From contig NC_092587.1 in the NCBI RefSeq assembly GCF_047663525.1, forward strand, positions 42,802,501 to 42,866,500: a stretch of DNA of 64,000 bases. The letters run 5' to 3'. Positions 12,395 through 23,606 of the stretch are shown here, in pieces. The stretch comes from Anas platyrhynchos. Its lineage: Eukaryota > Chordata > Aves > Anseriformes > Anatidae. The position numbers were made by a program, and so were the translations under genes. Each line of letters starts with the position of its first letter. The stretch's first letter is position 1. The notes under the pieces are model-generated. The model did no database searches. It was not told the DNA's origin and saw nothing but the letters and a program-made list of their open reading frames with translations.

Positions 12395-12515
12395 CAAAAG
12401 GCAGCCGAAGCCCCGGCCCCGCCCTTTCCCCGCCTCCCGCCCCCCGCCCCGCTGTGACGTCACGCCGTGTCGGGCGGGGCCGTGACGTCACGGGGCGGAG
12501 GCGTGGGGCAAGATG
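12395..12515 (+). promoter_or_regulatory. WBP2NL core promoter with two perfect CREs
   Basis: A CpG-rich island begins directly after the purine tract. It contains two full palindromic cAMP-response elements, TGACGTCA, at 12455-12462 and 12483-12490, 28 bp apart and 23 bp before the start codon. Several GC boxes lie around them. The start codon itself lies in AAGATGGCG (12511-12519), a YY1-like element. No TATA box is seen, so a TATA-less promoter with starts close to the CREs is inferred. Confidence 0.75.
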
Positions 12516-15500
12516 GCGCTGAACAGGAGCCACTCCAAGGAGGGCGGCGTCGTCGTGCCCGGCGGGGAGAGGTGCGGGGCCGGGGGCACCGGGGGGCGCC
12601 GGGGGGAGGTCCCGGGGCGCGGCCGGGCGGGGCCCTGCTGCTCTGCGCCGCGGGCAGGCGCCGGGTGAGCGGCCCAGCGCGGCCGGTGCCCCCTCGTCAG
12701 GGCCGGGCCCGGTGCCGGGCCCCCCCCGGGTCCCCCCCCGGTGTCCGGGCTTCCCAGGTTTGCCCCTGCTGCCGCGGCTGCTCGGCCCTCATGGCCGCGC
12801 CTCGTGAAACCGCGGGGCTCCTGGGTGTTGCTCCATGCCCTGGCCCTGCTAATTGCAGCTTCCTGCCCTGCTCGGGTGCCTGGGGCAGGCCCAGCACAGC
12901 CTGTCGCAGTCACTTATATCCGGCCTCTTATGGCTTCTGTTGAGTCACGTTTTGTTTTTTTCTTCTTTACGCTCCCGAACCAAAAAATACTTCCAATGTT
13001 CCTGCTGTCAAACACACTGCAAGCTGGTCACACCCAAGGCTGTTCCGTTTAGTCTAGAACTTTTAGCAGGTGGCAGGTTGAGGGTCCATGCCTTGATCTC
13101 AAGCCTGTGGTTTCAGGCAGCTCACCCCTTTCTGTACCCTGATCTCATGGCTGAGGCTCGTGCCAAGCAGAGGGAGCAGTTCCTGATGGTTTTGGACACA
13201 GTTTTTCTTCCTATCTTTTAAAGTTTCTCTTTGTGGAGGAGGACAGGGGTTGTCAGAAGCCAGAGAAGGAATTCTTCCACTCTGGGTAAATCATCCCTGT
13301 GTGTCCAAAAGGAAAACTCGAGGGCCTGCTTTAGGATCTAGTATTTTGGGATAACATTCAGGGAGTGTGTGATGGGTGTTCATGTGTCAGAGCTGCCAGT
13401 GAGGCTGTCTCTCCAGCTGGTCCGATTTCCTCCTGCAGCGTGCTCAAGCAGTGCAAGGATGTGGAGCTCTCCTTCAGTGACGTGACGGGCAAGCCTGAAG
13501 CCTTCAAAGGCACCAAGAAGGGGATGCTGTATCTCACCCCTTACAGGGTAAGTCTGATGCAAACAGGGCTCCCCTGTTCTCCAGGGAGCTTGTAGACAAG
13601 AAACGTAGCTGGTAACAGAAGTGATTTTTGTTCTGAGGGGAACCACTGGGGGTACTAGGCAGGAGGAAGGCTAGTGGAAACGGGACAGTGCTTGCCTGTG
13701 TCACAGCCCTGGATGTCTCCAAAGGAACGTACAAACCTGGAAATCACTGTGTGGAGAATATGTTACATATATCAAGAGGTATTACTCTCTTTGAAAACTG
13801 TCACAGCTGATCCTTAAAAAAATGGAAAAATAGAACTGCAAATGCCTGTGTATGCCTTAAGCAGTATGCTATGTTGGAACATGCATTCTTCAGGTGAGTT
13901 AGCCATGCTGTCAGATCTGTTTGGAATTCCATCTCACAAAGGCTGTGAAACAACACAACACATACTGATGATAGGGGGTAAATTATCCTCTTTTTAGATG
14001 CTACTACAGCCAGAACTCCACAACCACGTTGTATCTGATTAACTAACTCAGAAGTGTTCCTTCCTGTCTTGCAGATGATCTTCGTGTCAAAGGGCAAGGA
14101 TCCTATGCTGTCCTTCATGATGCCATTTTATTTGGTGAAGGAGTGCTCTGTTGAGCAGCCTGTTTTCTCTGCCAATTACATCAAAGGACAGATCCACGCC
14201 GAGCCAGGAGGTACGTGCCCGTGCTCTGCTGACTGAAATCTTCCTGAGTGTCACAAGTCTTTTTCTCTTCTGCTGACCACTGAATTGTGCTCACATGCAC
14301 AGGGACAGGTGGACAGTGTAGCTACTGCAGCGTAGTTTGCTTGTCCAGACTAAGGTAACCCAGGTCTGCTGAACTTTCAGTGTTACTGCCTGCCCCCAAA
14401 GCTGGTAACTGACTTTTGCAGGATGGCTTTTATTTAATCCTGTAGCTTTTGTCTTGCTCTGCATATCGTGTTTACTTGGTTTCTGCTTGTGCTTGTTTTC
14501 CCGTCCTTGACCTGGAAGGCTGGGCAGGAGACCAAGTTGCCAGCCACTGATGTTGATAGAATTAGCAGCCATTTTTTTGCTAATTGTTTTTGCTAAACTG
14601 TTTTGCTGTCTTGACGGATACTGAGGAGGTTAATAGTCTCTTTCAATTCCAATTCTCTCCTAGGTGGCTGGGAAGGACAGGGGACATTTAAATTGACTTT
14701 CAACAGCGGAGGAGCCATTGAATTTGGACAGCTGATGTTCAAAGCTGCCTCTAGTGGTAAGGGATCTTCAGGCTGCAGTTCCCCCATGGTTGGCTGAGCT
14801 GGTTAAAGAATGGCACTCTTTGAAGTTTGTGGGCTGGGGGGCACCCTATACATTTTCCATAACAATATATTTTTTGTTTTCCAGGAGACCTTTTGTTTTT
14901 CCTTCCAATCCTTTTTCTTTATTTTATCCTAATGCTTTTCTAAGTGATATTCTGGAATCTGTGCTTGTGGGGTGGCATACGTTAGGTACATCCGTGTACC
15001 TAACATCAACCCAGTTCTCTAATCATGGAGTGAAATGGGGCAAATTAACATCTCCACATTTGGAGAAGGGTAAAATACATTTTAAAATAATAATATTAAC
15101 TTCTATTTAAAGCTTTCAAAAGGAAAATGTACATTCTGTTCTGATACGAAGTTTAAAAAACAAAAACCACCGTACTGACCCTTGTGTAGAACAGCCCTTT
15201 CTTCCAGCTGTGAGAGCTCTGTGCGTGAGCTGTTGGCTGACAGCTGGTGTTTTTGCAGCTGGTTTCCTTTAGCTCCCTGTGAGCTTGCAGTGAGGAGACC
15301 GCATCTAAATGCTTTCCAACCCAGTACTGCGCCAGGACCGTGCACTCAGCATCTATAAAACGTAGATGACAGGAAATGGGGCTGCATGAACAGGACCTTT
15401 TCCTCTTTATTCTATACATTCAGTTATAACAAAAGGACATCTGGTTTACTAAATGTCTGCCCCATAGCTTCCAGCGGAGTTCCTCTCCAGACCCCTGGCT

Positions 15501-17113
15501 ATGGATACACGCCTGTACCCGGGGGGTATGCACCCGCCCCGCCTGCTCCAGGGGGCTACGCTCCTGCTCCGGGTGGCTACGCACCTGCTCCAGGGGGCTA
15601 CGCACCTGCACCAGGGGGTTACACACCTGCACCAGGGGGCTATGCTCCTCCTCCAGCCCCAAATGGCCCGTACCCTTATGCACCACCTCCAGCGAACGCC
15701 TACGGACCTGCGCCGCAGCCCATGGGGTATCCGTACGCCCAGCCTCCAGGTACGGAAGCCGCGTGATGAGGAGCGGCGGGGCGCTTTGCTGCTAGCTGTA
15801 GGGAAGTGTTGCTGCAGCGGTGAGGGTTGCTGTAGCTTTGTCTCCATTGAGGATTCTTGTCCTTACGAAATCTGTCGTGTGTTCTTGATCACAGCTGTGC
15901 GTCTCTGCTTGCTGCTGGGCCTGGGAGCTTGCTCTCTGCCTCTACCCTTGCCCCAGTCTAAAGCACCCGTCTGGTGTCCTCTCTTTGCAGGTATTTACCC
16001 ACCACTCCCCAACATGAACCCCCCGTACATGGCACCTCCTCCCCCCTACTCTGGGCCATCTCCTGCAGGACCCTCAGCCCCACCTCCTCCCGCAGCCTGG
16101 GCGGCCCCGGGGATGCCAGGTAAATAGGGCCGGGGTGCAGCAGGGTGCTTGGGGGTTTGGGCCGTGGGAGACACTGGGGGCATGGCTGGCATGGGGAAGC
16201 TGTTGCTGCAGGAGCTCAAAGTCATCTTAATCTGTTATTTGAGATAATGGGGGCTGGCAAGGCACTCAGTTCCTCATTGTGCAGCTCATGGTCAGCACTA
16301 GCCAGTTTGCAGCCTTCCTGAATTGCTCTGAATTCAAAGCCAGCTTGCTGTGGTTGCTGCTGGCTCTTGGGGTGTTTGTCGACTCCTCAGATGAGCTGCA
16401 GCTGAGCGAGAGGGCTGGGGGGGCTGCATAAGGCAGGTGAGATGGGCATGCCCTATGCTTGCTCCTTTTCTTTCCTTCCTAGGCAACAGTAAGGCCATGG
16501 AAGCTGCTTCCAGTGCGTACTACAACCCTGCCAACCCACACAGTGTCTACATGCCCATGGTAAGCACTGTGCCTGTGTGTGCCCGCTCCCTCTTCCATCA
16601 GCAATACAGCCAGGAGTTTGCTTTCCTAGTAAAGCCTGGAGTGCCTTCGTTTTGAAAATGCACAGAAAGCATGCACCCCCTGGGAGGAGGCGTGGATGAT
16701 AGCGCCAGTCCTTGATCAAGAAAGAAAGAGGAGGGCTTTAAGATTAATCCATCTGAATCTCAGTATTCATCTCACTTTTGAACGTACAAAAGACTTGCAC
16801 GTGCCCAGAGAATACAAAGTGCTCTAATTCTGTACTGGGTGAGAGTGAGGGGAGAGAAAGATGAGTGGGTCACTTAAGGATGCGAGTATTTGGGTTTTAT
16901 TACATGTTTTTCCCTGGGCTGTCACGGTGCAGGCAGTGGCAGCCGGTAGGTGGGCTGTAGCCTGCGTGTGGTGGGTGACAGCCGGCCTGCCTGTGCCCTC
17001 GGCTGCATAAATATGAGCTCTTCATAAAGCAAAGCAGGGATGTTGACTGCTGTACCTCCTTCCAGGATCAGCCACCTCCTTACGCGCCTCCTGAGGACAA
17101 GAAGAACAACTAA
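12513..17113 (+). CDS. WBP2NL: WBP2 N-terminal-like protein (PAWP-type GRAM/PPxY adaptor), eight exons
   Basis: Exons: 12513-12571, 13439-13547, 14075-14210, 14664-14756, 15468-15749, 15991-16119, 16483-16559 and 17066-17113 (TAA 17111-17113), giving 310 residues. Residues 1 to about 130 form the WBP2-family GRAM/PH-like domain, with landmarks [53 protein letters not shown] and [10 protein letters not shown] Pro/Gly/Tyr-rich part follows, with about six heptapeptide repeats of the type PGGYAPA. Two PPPY motifs (PPPPYSG and QPPPYAP) should bind WW domains. The end ([15 protein letters not shown] and PPEDKKNN) resembles WBP2 itself, which mammalian WBP2NL lacks. The position between SEPTIN3 and NAGA identifies the gene as WBP2NL rather than WBP2. 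In mammals the product is a sperm perinuclear-theca protein; that role in birds is inference. Confidence 0.93.
15510..15660 (+). repeat. In-frame 21-bp minisatellite in WBP2NL exon 5
   Basis: Tandem 21-bp units encode PGGYAPA-type heptapeptides, about six copies with one Thr variant and one eight-residue insertion near the start. Codon differences between copies show that the array is not completely fresh. It aligns in position with the YGAPPxG repeats of mammalian WBP2NL. Confidence 0.85.
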
Positions 17114-19690
17114 CACAGGGAACTGCAGCCGGCCTCCCGCGCTCTCTCTCCCTGAAGACAACTTGGCTGTTCCTACCCATCGGTTAGCGCGCCTCTAGGT
17201 CTCTTTGTGTATATACAGTGTAAGTAGTGCCGGGCAGCTGGGCGCCTGCCCTCCTAAACATTAAGTCAGTGGCAATACAAGGCAGAACGACAGCACTTTC
17301 CTGCTTCTTTGCTTTATCTCACGGGGTTGAAGCACTAACCTTTTGCTCTGCCTTTGGCATGAGGAGAGAGATGGACTTTTAAAACCAGTAGACCACATCA
17401 CTGAGAGTAAAATACGAAGGCTCTGGCATTTTGGAGTAAAACTACATGGAATGCCAAACTTTTAACTTCTTCTGAAGCACCACCAAAGAAGAAAAGTGTA
17501 GAAAGCCATGAAGTTTCTCGCATAGACTCCTGGGTAGCCCAGAAAGGTGTTAACTTTCCTTATACCGTGGCACAGCTCAGCGTGAGATGGGACTCTGGAA
17601 ATCCTGTGTCATGCTGGGAGCACTTTTTGTGTCCTGGACTAACAGTCACGGGATGATCCTGAGACCATCCCGATCCTGAAACACATCCTGAGAGACTCTG
17701 AAGCATTTGGTGGTGTAAGAGGATGGGCCCCAGCGTGGTGAGGCCAAACCCATCAGCTCAGCACAAGCTCTGGGATGGAACATCCTACTGCACTGCTGAT
17801 AGCAAGAGGAGTTTCTGGGCACAGACACACCTGTTTTGGAAGCAGCAGATTCTCTGCTAGCTTTTCACCATCTCCTTTCCCGTTTAACCTAAATCCTTGC
17901 AAAATAGGGCGGTAAGTGGAGGTGAGGTGCTGCACTCACTGCTGTCTGTGGAGAGCCAGCACTGCCTGATGTCACCTCCTCAGGTGTGAGACACTTCTTT
18001 GTACTGACTGATCGCTGAAGACACAGTGTGTTTGCTGGCAGGTCTCTGATGTGCAGCGAAGCCAGGCTGCGTGTAGTCAGTTTTCAGATGCTGATGGCAG
18101 AGGAGCTGTGAGAAGTGTAACTGGAAACACAGTGACTCCATAAAATCAGCCTGCCTTTTAGACGTTGAAGAGAAAAGCAAACAAAGGTGTGCCGCAGAGC
18201 AGCGGGCTGAGATCGGCAGGCGTGCAAATCCTTCTGCAGTCTTCCTTCTGTTCGCTCTCCCAGAAGCAGGTCCCATATCTCCGCAGCGATCCCGTGTCAC
18301 AGAGCTTTCTTCACGCCTCATGTAGTCGAGCTGAGCAGGAGGCTGCTTGCCTCGGAGCCAAATCTGTTACGTTAGGAAGACAACCTGGCACTGGCCTTGT
18401 CAGGAGACAGGTCCTGCAGCCCTGGCTCCCTCTGCTGAGCAAGCCTGTGCCACCCTGCTGGGGAGAAGCGGCCTTTGTCCCTTCCTCGGGCTGTTACAGC
18501 CAAGACAGGCGTGCCTGCGTCCACGCAGCATCAAGGGCAGTGCTTCAGGACTGGAACCTGCTTGCTCAGGGGTGCAGTGCCCACGCCGCTGGAAACTGCG
18601 GCCTCTGATGTGGTGTTACTGACGCTCAGCTCTCGCAGGGGATGTGGCTGCTCTGTCACAACCTTTCCTCCTTCCGTAGGGCACAGTGCCATTAAACCTG
18701 CTCCGACGGGAACCTCTCTAGTCTGGTGGAGACCCTCGTGATCTTTACGTATGGGGTGACTGTACTTCTTTCCTGCAGCCTTCCTACCTTCACAGTGAAG
18801 GGGAAGGGGCGTTTTCCCTCTTTACCTGGGTGCCAGGGCTCTCCTGTGTGTCAGGCTTGTGTGACTTCTCTGTTTGAATTCCTAAAGCAGCCCTCCATGG
18901 GGGGGAAGCAAATTTCCTTATCTAACAACACCTTTAGAGATGTTCTAATGACTCTGTATTTAAAAGAAAACAGAAAAAGTTTGTAACTTTTGAATTGCAC
19001 TTTAATACAGAAGTGTTGATACCTTGAGCTGCCTGCTCAGTGGTGTGTGTGTGTGTTGTGTCGACCTTCATCGTGCCTGCCTGTTGCACAGAGGCCTGGA
19101 ACAAAACCACGGCTGCTGTTCTCAGGTGGGCTGCGGGCTGGTCCTGCTGTGTGGCAAAGGTGGGGCTGGAACCAAGTAATGGAGAGAAGGGGGCACAGAA
19201 GCTCATCCTCTTTCCCTGTGGCATTGCTCTTGGCCAGCTCTCCAGAACTGGCACGTAATTGTGGGCAGGCACAACACTGCCCTTAGCAGGGCTGGTGTCA
19301 CCACCCGCCTGCTCACTGATGTGGTATTTGTGGCTCTCCTGTGCATGTTCACTGCCTGAGGAAAGGCTTATCTTTAAGAGAATCTCCTACCTAGCTGGTA
19401 GGTTTGTGGGCTTTTTTTTTTTTTCCTAGTAAAGGAAAAATAAATGCATGGTAAAGGAAAAGGGCACCTGGTTGTGGACTGTAACATCCGGGTTTCCTGT
19501 GCCAAGAAAATCTGGTGCCCTGCTGAGCGTGGTGCAACTACTGGCAAAGCCAGTTTCCCTCTGCATCAGCCCCGTCCCACAGGAAGCCACTTCCTTCTTG
19601 CTGCAGTTCTTCCTGTTTTGAGGAACCGACCCTAAACGCCTCCACTAACCAAGGGGCTGAATAAATGCGAAACTCGGTCTGCGACCTGCT
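17114..19690 (+). other. WBP2NL 3' UTR (long)
   Basis: There is no coding exon and no intron signal I would trust. Candidate poly(A) signals AATAAA occur at 19439-19444 and 19660-19665, so the 3' UTR would be about 2.3 to 2.6 kb. A poly-T patch at about 19411-19424 and a short GT run near 19040 are the only simple repeats. Open frames on both strands are short and unrecognised. Confidence 0.55.
19660..19665 (+). terminator. Poly(A) signal, WBP2NL (distal)
   Basis: Canonical AATAAA on the + strand, the last before the NAGA side. Cleavage would be expected around 19675-19695, inside the 3' end of the opposing gene. A proximal alternative lies at 19439-19444. Confidence 0.6.
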
Positions 19691-19695
19691 TCCCT

Positions 19696-19701
19696 TTTAT
19701 T
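19696..19701 (-). terminator. Poly(A) signal, NAGA
   Basis: TTTATT on the + strand reads AATAAA on the minus strand, about 1.27 kb after the NAGA stop codon. It is the first canonical signal I noticed downstream of that gene. Cleavage would fall near 19670-19685, so the two convergent transcripts should meet or overlap by a few bases. Confidence 0.6.
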
Positions 19702-20970
19702 TCAGCGGAATTGTCAAAAATTACAAAAACAAAGCCGGCTCCTGTACAGACATGAAATAGACTTGTTTCTTTTCAGTACTGCAAAGCATCATGTCCAGTA
19801 CCTTGCTGCTGCACCACAAGACTGTGAGAGGCTAGAATCAGCCCTGTGGTCCTGCAAGGAGAGGACTCCCCACCCTTCTGTGTTTCTGAGTAGAAAGAGG
19901 AAGCTCCTTTTCTGGCCAACTCAAGACGGGGTAGCTCCCTGCTCTGACGCTTAATCTTGCATCAGCCTGCACCCTGACGGGGTGAGCTTGGGGAGTGCTG
20001 CACCCATCCCTGGGGCTGTTGGGGAGACCATGGCTCAGCTGAGCTGTAGGATGCATGGGGCAGGCAGGGTTGGGGCTGCAGCATTCGTCCCACCGCTCCC
20101 GCTGAGCCCCTTTGGCTTATTTGTGCGGGCTCCTCCTCATAGTGGAGCGGTGCGTGAAGCTGCCCTGGGCAGGAGGAGGAGCCTTTCCCTGAGAAACGCA
20201 GGAGTGTTCAGCCTGGCAGAGGAACATCCTACAGGAACGAGATGCAGCATGCAGTTTGGCGGCACCTGTGACCAGCTCCTAAAGTCAGGAGCCCACCGAA
20301 GAGGAGCATCAGCCCTTCCCAGCCAGCACTCAGCACGCCACAGCTCGGCAGTGCCTGGTTACGCCACAGCAGGACAGCTGGGGCTGTGCGTGGCCAACTT
20401 GGGGTTGTGCTCTGCTGTCACCTGACCCCAAAGCGGCTTCAGTGCAGCGCTGACGCACATGTTTGGGTTTTGTTTGGGGTTTTCTTAGCACGCACAGCAG
20501 GCTGTGGCAGTGCTATCTCTGGGATCCCGGTAGCAGAAGCAAAGCCAGCACAGCAGGGAGCTGCCCCGTCCCCTTTGCAGGGCCATCCTGGCCCCAGGAG
20601 CTCTCACAGAGGGTTCCTGAGAAGGGTGCAGCCCTGCTGAGCCCCTGTACTCTAAGCCAAGCTGATTATAGCGAAGGAAAGAAGGTGGCTACGTCTGGTC
20701 CCTGAGGCCACAGGGGAGCCTCCTCTGCCCCAGGAGGATCTCCGGGTGCTTTGCAATCACAGAGGAATCACGCTCTGCATGCCCTCAGGAGGGAGTCACG
20801 AGAACTGCTTTGCATGGGTTAAGTAGAAATCATCAGGTGACACCGGAGGAGCGCCCAGCACACGGCCGGCCACTTGCACCAGCAGAAGGCACTTGTGCAG
20901 CAAAGGGAGAGACCCCAGGGGCTCCCTGAGCGCCCCGGCACTGGCCCACAGCCCCAGGTGCCGAGCCCCC
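19702..20970 (-). other. NAGA 3' UTR
   Basis: This is non-coding between the NAGA stop (TGA complement at 20971-20973) and its presumed poly(A) signal. It is GC-rich, with only short chance open frames and nothing else recognisable. Confidence 0.6.
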
Positions 20971-23606
20971 TCAGAGGAGGAGCGGCCGGGCACCCCCGCA
21001 GGGGGCTTGCTGCTGGACAAGGCGCCAGGGCTGCTCCCACAGCGCCGTGGGGTAGAGGTACCACATCACCACCCCCGAGGGGTTGACGACCACCGTGAAG
21101 TTGTCTCCAGCCTTCAGGCCGCTGGTCACCTTCCCGCTGTACACGTCTTGCACCTGGGAGAGACAGGGGGGTGCTGCGGGGTGTCACGGACCCTCACCGC
21201 GGTGTCCCGATTTCCGTGCCCAAACCACAGCCGGTGTCAAAAGGAAGGAAAGCTGGAAGGAGGGGGTGCAGGCGCGGTGTGAAAGCAGGGCTCACCTCAT
21301 ACACAGCCTTCTCCGGGAAGCCGAGCTTGGCCAGGCTGGTGGTGTAGCGGTAGGGCATGTCCGTCCTGCGGCTGAAGAAGACGAGGGCGCTGGCGGCCTG
21401 GGAGAGCGGGCGCAGGAACACCTCGATACGGTATTTCTCCTAGGGGTGGGGATGAGTAGGTGAGGCAGAGCTGCCAGAGCTAGCTCTGGCCCTCCCTTTG
21501 TGGGGAGGGAGCAGGGGGAAGAGCCTTGCCTTACCCCTCTCTGCTCTTGGGGGATAAGAACGTTTTTGACTTGCAGTGAACTCAAGGAAAAAAAATCATG
21601 GTTCTCTGCCCCCCTCGTTACTGCCTCCCACCCGGTGCTGCTCGCTTGCTCTCTGCTCTCCCAGACACGTACGCCTTCCCCCTAACCTTGACGATCCTGC
21701 GCCCCTGGATTCCCAGGGGGTCCTGGTTGATGCGGATCATCAGGCGGTTCTGCAGGATCTCCTTGGCGGCTGGGGAGATGGTGCGGAGGTCGTTGGACAT
21801 GAGGAGCGGGGCTGCCATGATGGTCCACAAGGCCATTTGGGAGCGTGACTGCTCGTAGCTGAGGCCGAAGTTCCCGATGATGAGCTGAAGGGGAGGGAGA
21901 AAAGGGTTAGGAGCTCGGGTTAGCACCCCGTGATGCTGCAGCCCGCTCGGTGGGAGCAAGCTCGGGAAACCTCACATGTGCTACCGCTTCCCCTGAGCCA
22001 GGACACCCTTTGCTTCATCGCTATCTCCCCCTCAGGCTGCGCCAGGGAAGGCCAAAAACACTCGAGGGGTGATGGGCTCATTGCAATACCATGTCCGGGT
22101 CGTTCCAGTGGCCGGGGCCGGCTGCTGGCTGCAGCACGTCCTGGTTTGCGAAGAACCAGTCCACGATGGAGAGCACGCTATCCCACGAGTCCTGGATGTC
22201 GCCGTAGTTGCGCCACAGGTTGCAGATCGTGGCCAGGAGGGTGTAGTTCACCTGGAAAAGAGTGTGGGAGTCAAAAGGGAGAATAAATAAGTAATGCTTT
22301 AAAGTCTCAATGGACATTACAAGTGCTGTTGGTGCAGGATTGTCAAGGTTAGGGGGAACCAGTAAGGGGTGCAGGACATGGGCACGCAGTCAGAGCTCCC
22401 CCATGGCCCAGGGGAGCCAACGACAGGCAGGACAACCCTCACCTTGGGCGGGAGCCCCCCCTGATATGCCGGCCAGCTGCAGGAGTAGACGATGGGGCGG
22501 CCTGTGGCGTTCAAGGCCCTCGTCATTTCTGGGTAGCCTTCGGGAGAGAAGCAGCAGACTGGTGAAGGAGATGGACGGCAGCAACCTGCACGGCTTCCCG
22601 TGTTGCACTGGCTCTAGGGCTCCCCCAAAACCTCCTCTTTGCCCACGAGGAGCTTCTACCCCGTGGCTGCGGTGCGCACAGCCAGAAGAAGAGATGTGAG
22701 GGAGGAACCGAAGCCGACCAACTGTCCATCAGATGGACGGCCACCCCGACTGAAGCAGGGACAAACGCTGGCCAAAGAGGCAGCCTTTACCCTTCGCCTG
22801 CTCCTCGCCTGACGAGTAGCACCCGTCCAGCTTCAGCATGTCCACCCCCCACTCCGCGAAGGTCTGCGCGTCCTGCTCCACGCGGTCCAGCGTGGTGCCC
22901 GGGTAGCCCCCGCAGGTGAGGGTGCCCAGGTCTCCGTAGATGCCCAGCTTCAAGCCTCGGGCGTGGACCTGCGAGGAGAGGAGGGCTGTGAGGAGAGGAC
23001 AAGGGGTCTGCCCAGCCTCCACGGTGGGACAGGGGGGTCACTCACGTAGTCGGCCAGGGCCTTAATGCCCCGGGGGAACCTCTCGGGGTCGGGCACCAGC
23101 CGCCCTTGGGCGTCCCGCTGCTTGGCAGACCAGCAGTCGTCGATGTTGACGTACTCGTAGCCCAGCTCCCGCCAGCCGTCCTCCGCCAGCCGGTCTGCCA
23201 TCTCCAAGAAGAGCCTCTCGCTGCGGGCAGGCATTGCGCTGAGCCCCTGCCATGCCCCGAGGGGACGGGCTGGGGCTCGGGGGTCACCGCGCTGCGCCCC
23301 CCAAGGCTATGGGGGCCCCTTTGCAACCTCATCCCCGACTAGGGGGACACGATACCCTATGCCCTTCGCTTTGGGGACCCCCCCCAACCACACCAGCCGC
23401 CCCATGGCCACCGTCCTGTCCCCGGCTGACCTGATGCAGTGCTGGGGGTCGTCCCTGCAGTCCACGTTGCAGCGGAACCTCTCCCAGGCCAGCCAGCCCA
23501 TGGGGGGGGTGCGGGCCAGCCCGTTGTCCAGCCCGCGGCCGGGCAGCAGCAGCAGCCCCCCCAGCACCCCCCCCAGCAGCAGGAGCCGGGGCCCCGCCGC
23601 CCCCAT
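20971..23606 (-). CDS. NAGA: Alpha-N-acetylgalactosaminidase (lysosomal GH27), eight exons
   Basis: Exons in transcription order: 23606-23431, 23220-23046, 22968-22791, 22537-22443, 22251-22090, 21884-21687, 21439-21296 and 21153-20971, all GT-AG and in phase, 436 residues. A Leu-rich signal peptide (about residues 1-25) precedes [13 protein letters not shown], the usual start of the mature enzyme. The nucleophile Asp lies in KLDGC and the acid/base Asp in the NDPDM segment. SCSWPAY carries the small Ser and Ala that make the pocket accept N-acetylgalactosamine; alpha-galactosidase A has Glu and Leu there, so this is NAGA and not GLA. N-glycosylation sequons NAT, NYT and NFT are present. It removes terminal alpha-GalNAc from glycolipids and glycopeptides in lysosomes. 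The last 25 or so residues after MWYLYP (ending GGARPLLL) are unlike mammalian NAGA. Confidence 0.96.

Larger units (their letters stand above)
9041..12512. other. SEPTIN3 3' UTR and SEPTIN3-WBP2NL intergenic region
   Basis: No further coding exon is recognised. After some hundreds of bases of probable 3' UTR come a very long pyrimidine tract (9975-10366) and about 1.4 kb of GC-rich, proline-frame sequence with long but low-complexity open frames. A long A-rich purine tract (11908-12387) and the WBP2NL promoter follow. There is no clear AATAAA for SEPTIN3 outside the A-rich tract. Confidence 0.6.

Noticed and set aside
11715-12533. 272-aa Phe/Ser-rich minus-strand frame and Lys/Glu-rich + strand frames
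   Set aside because: They are translations of the A-rich homopurine tract.
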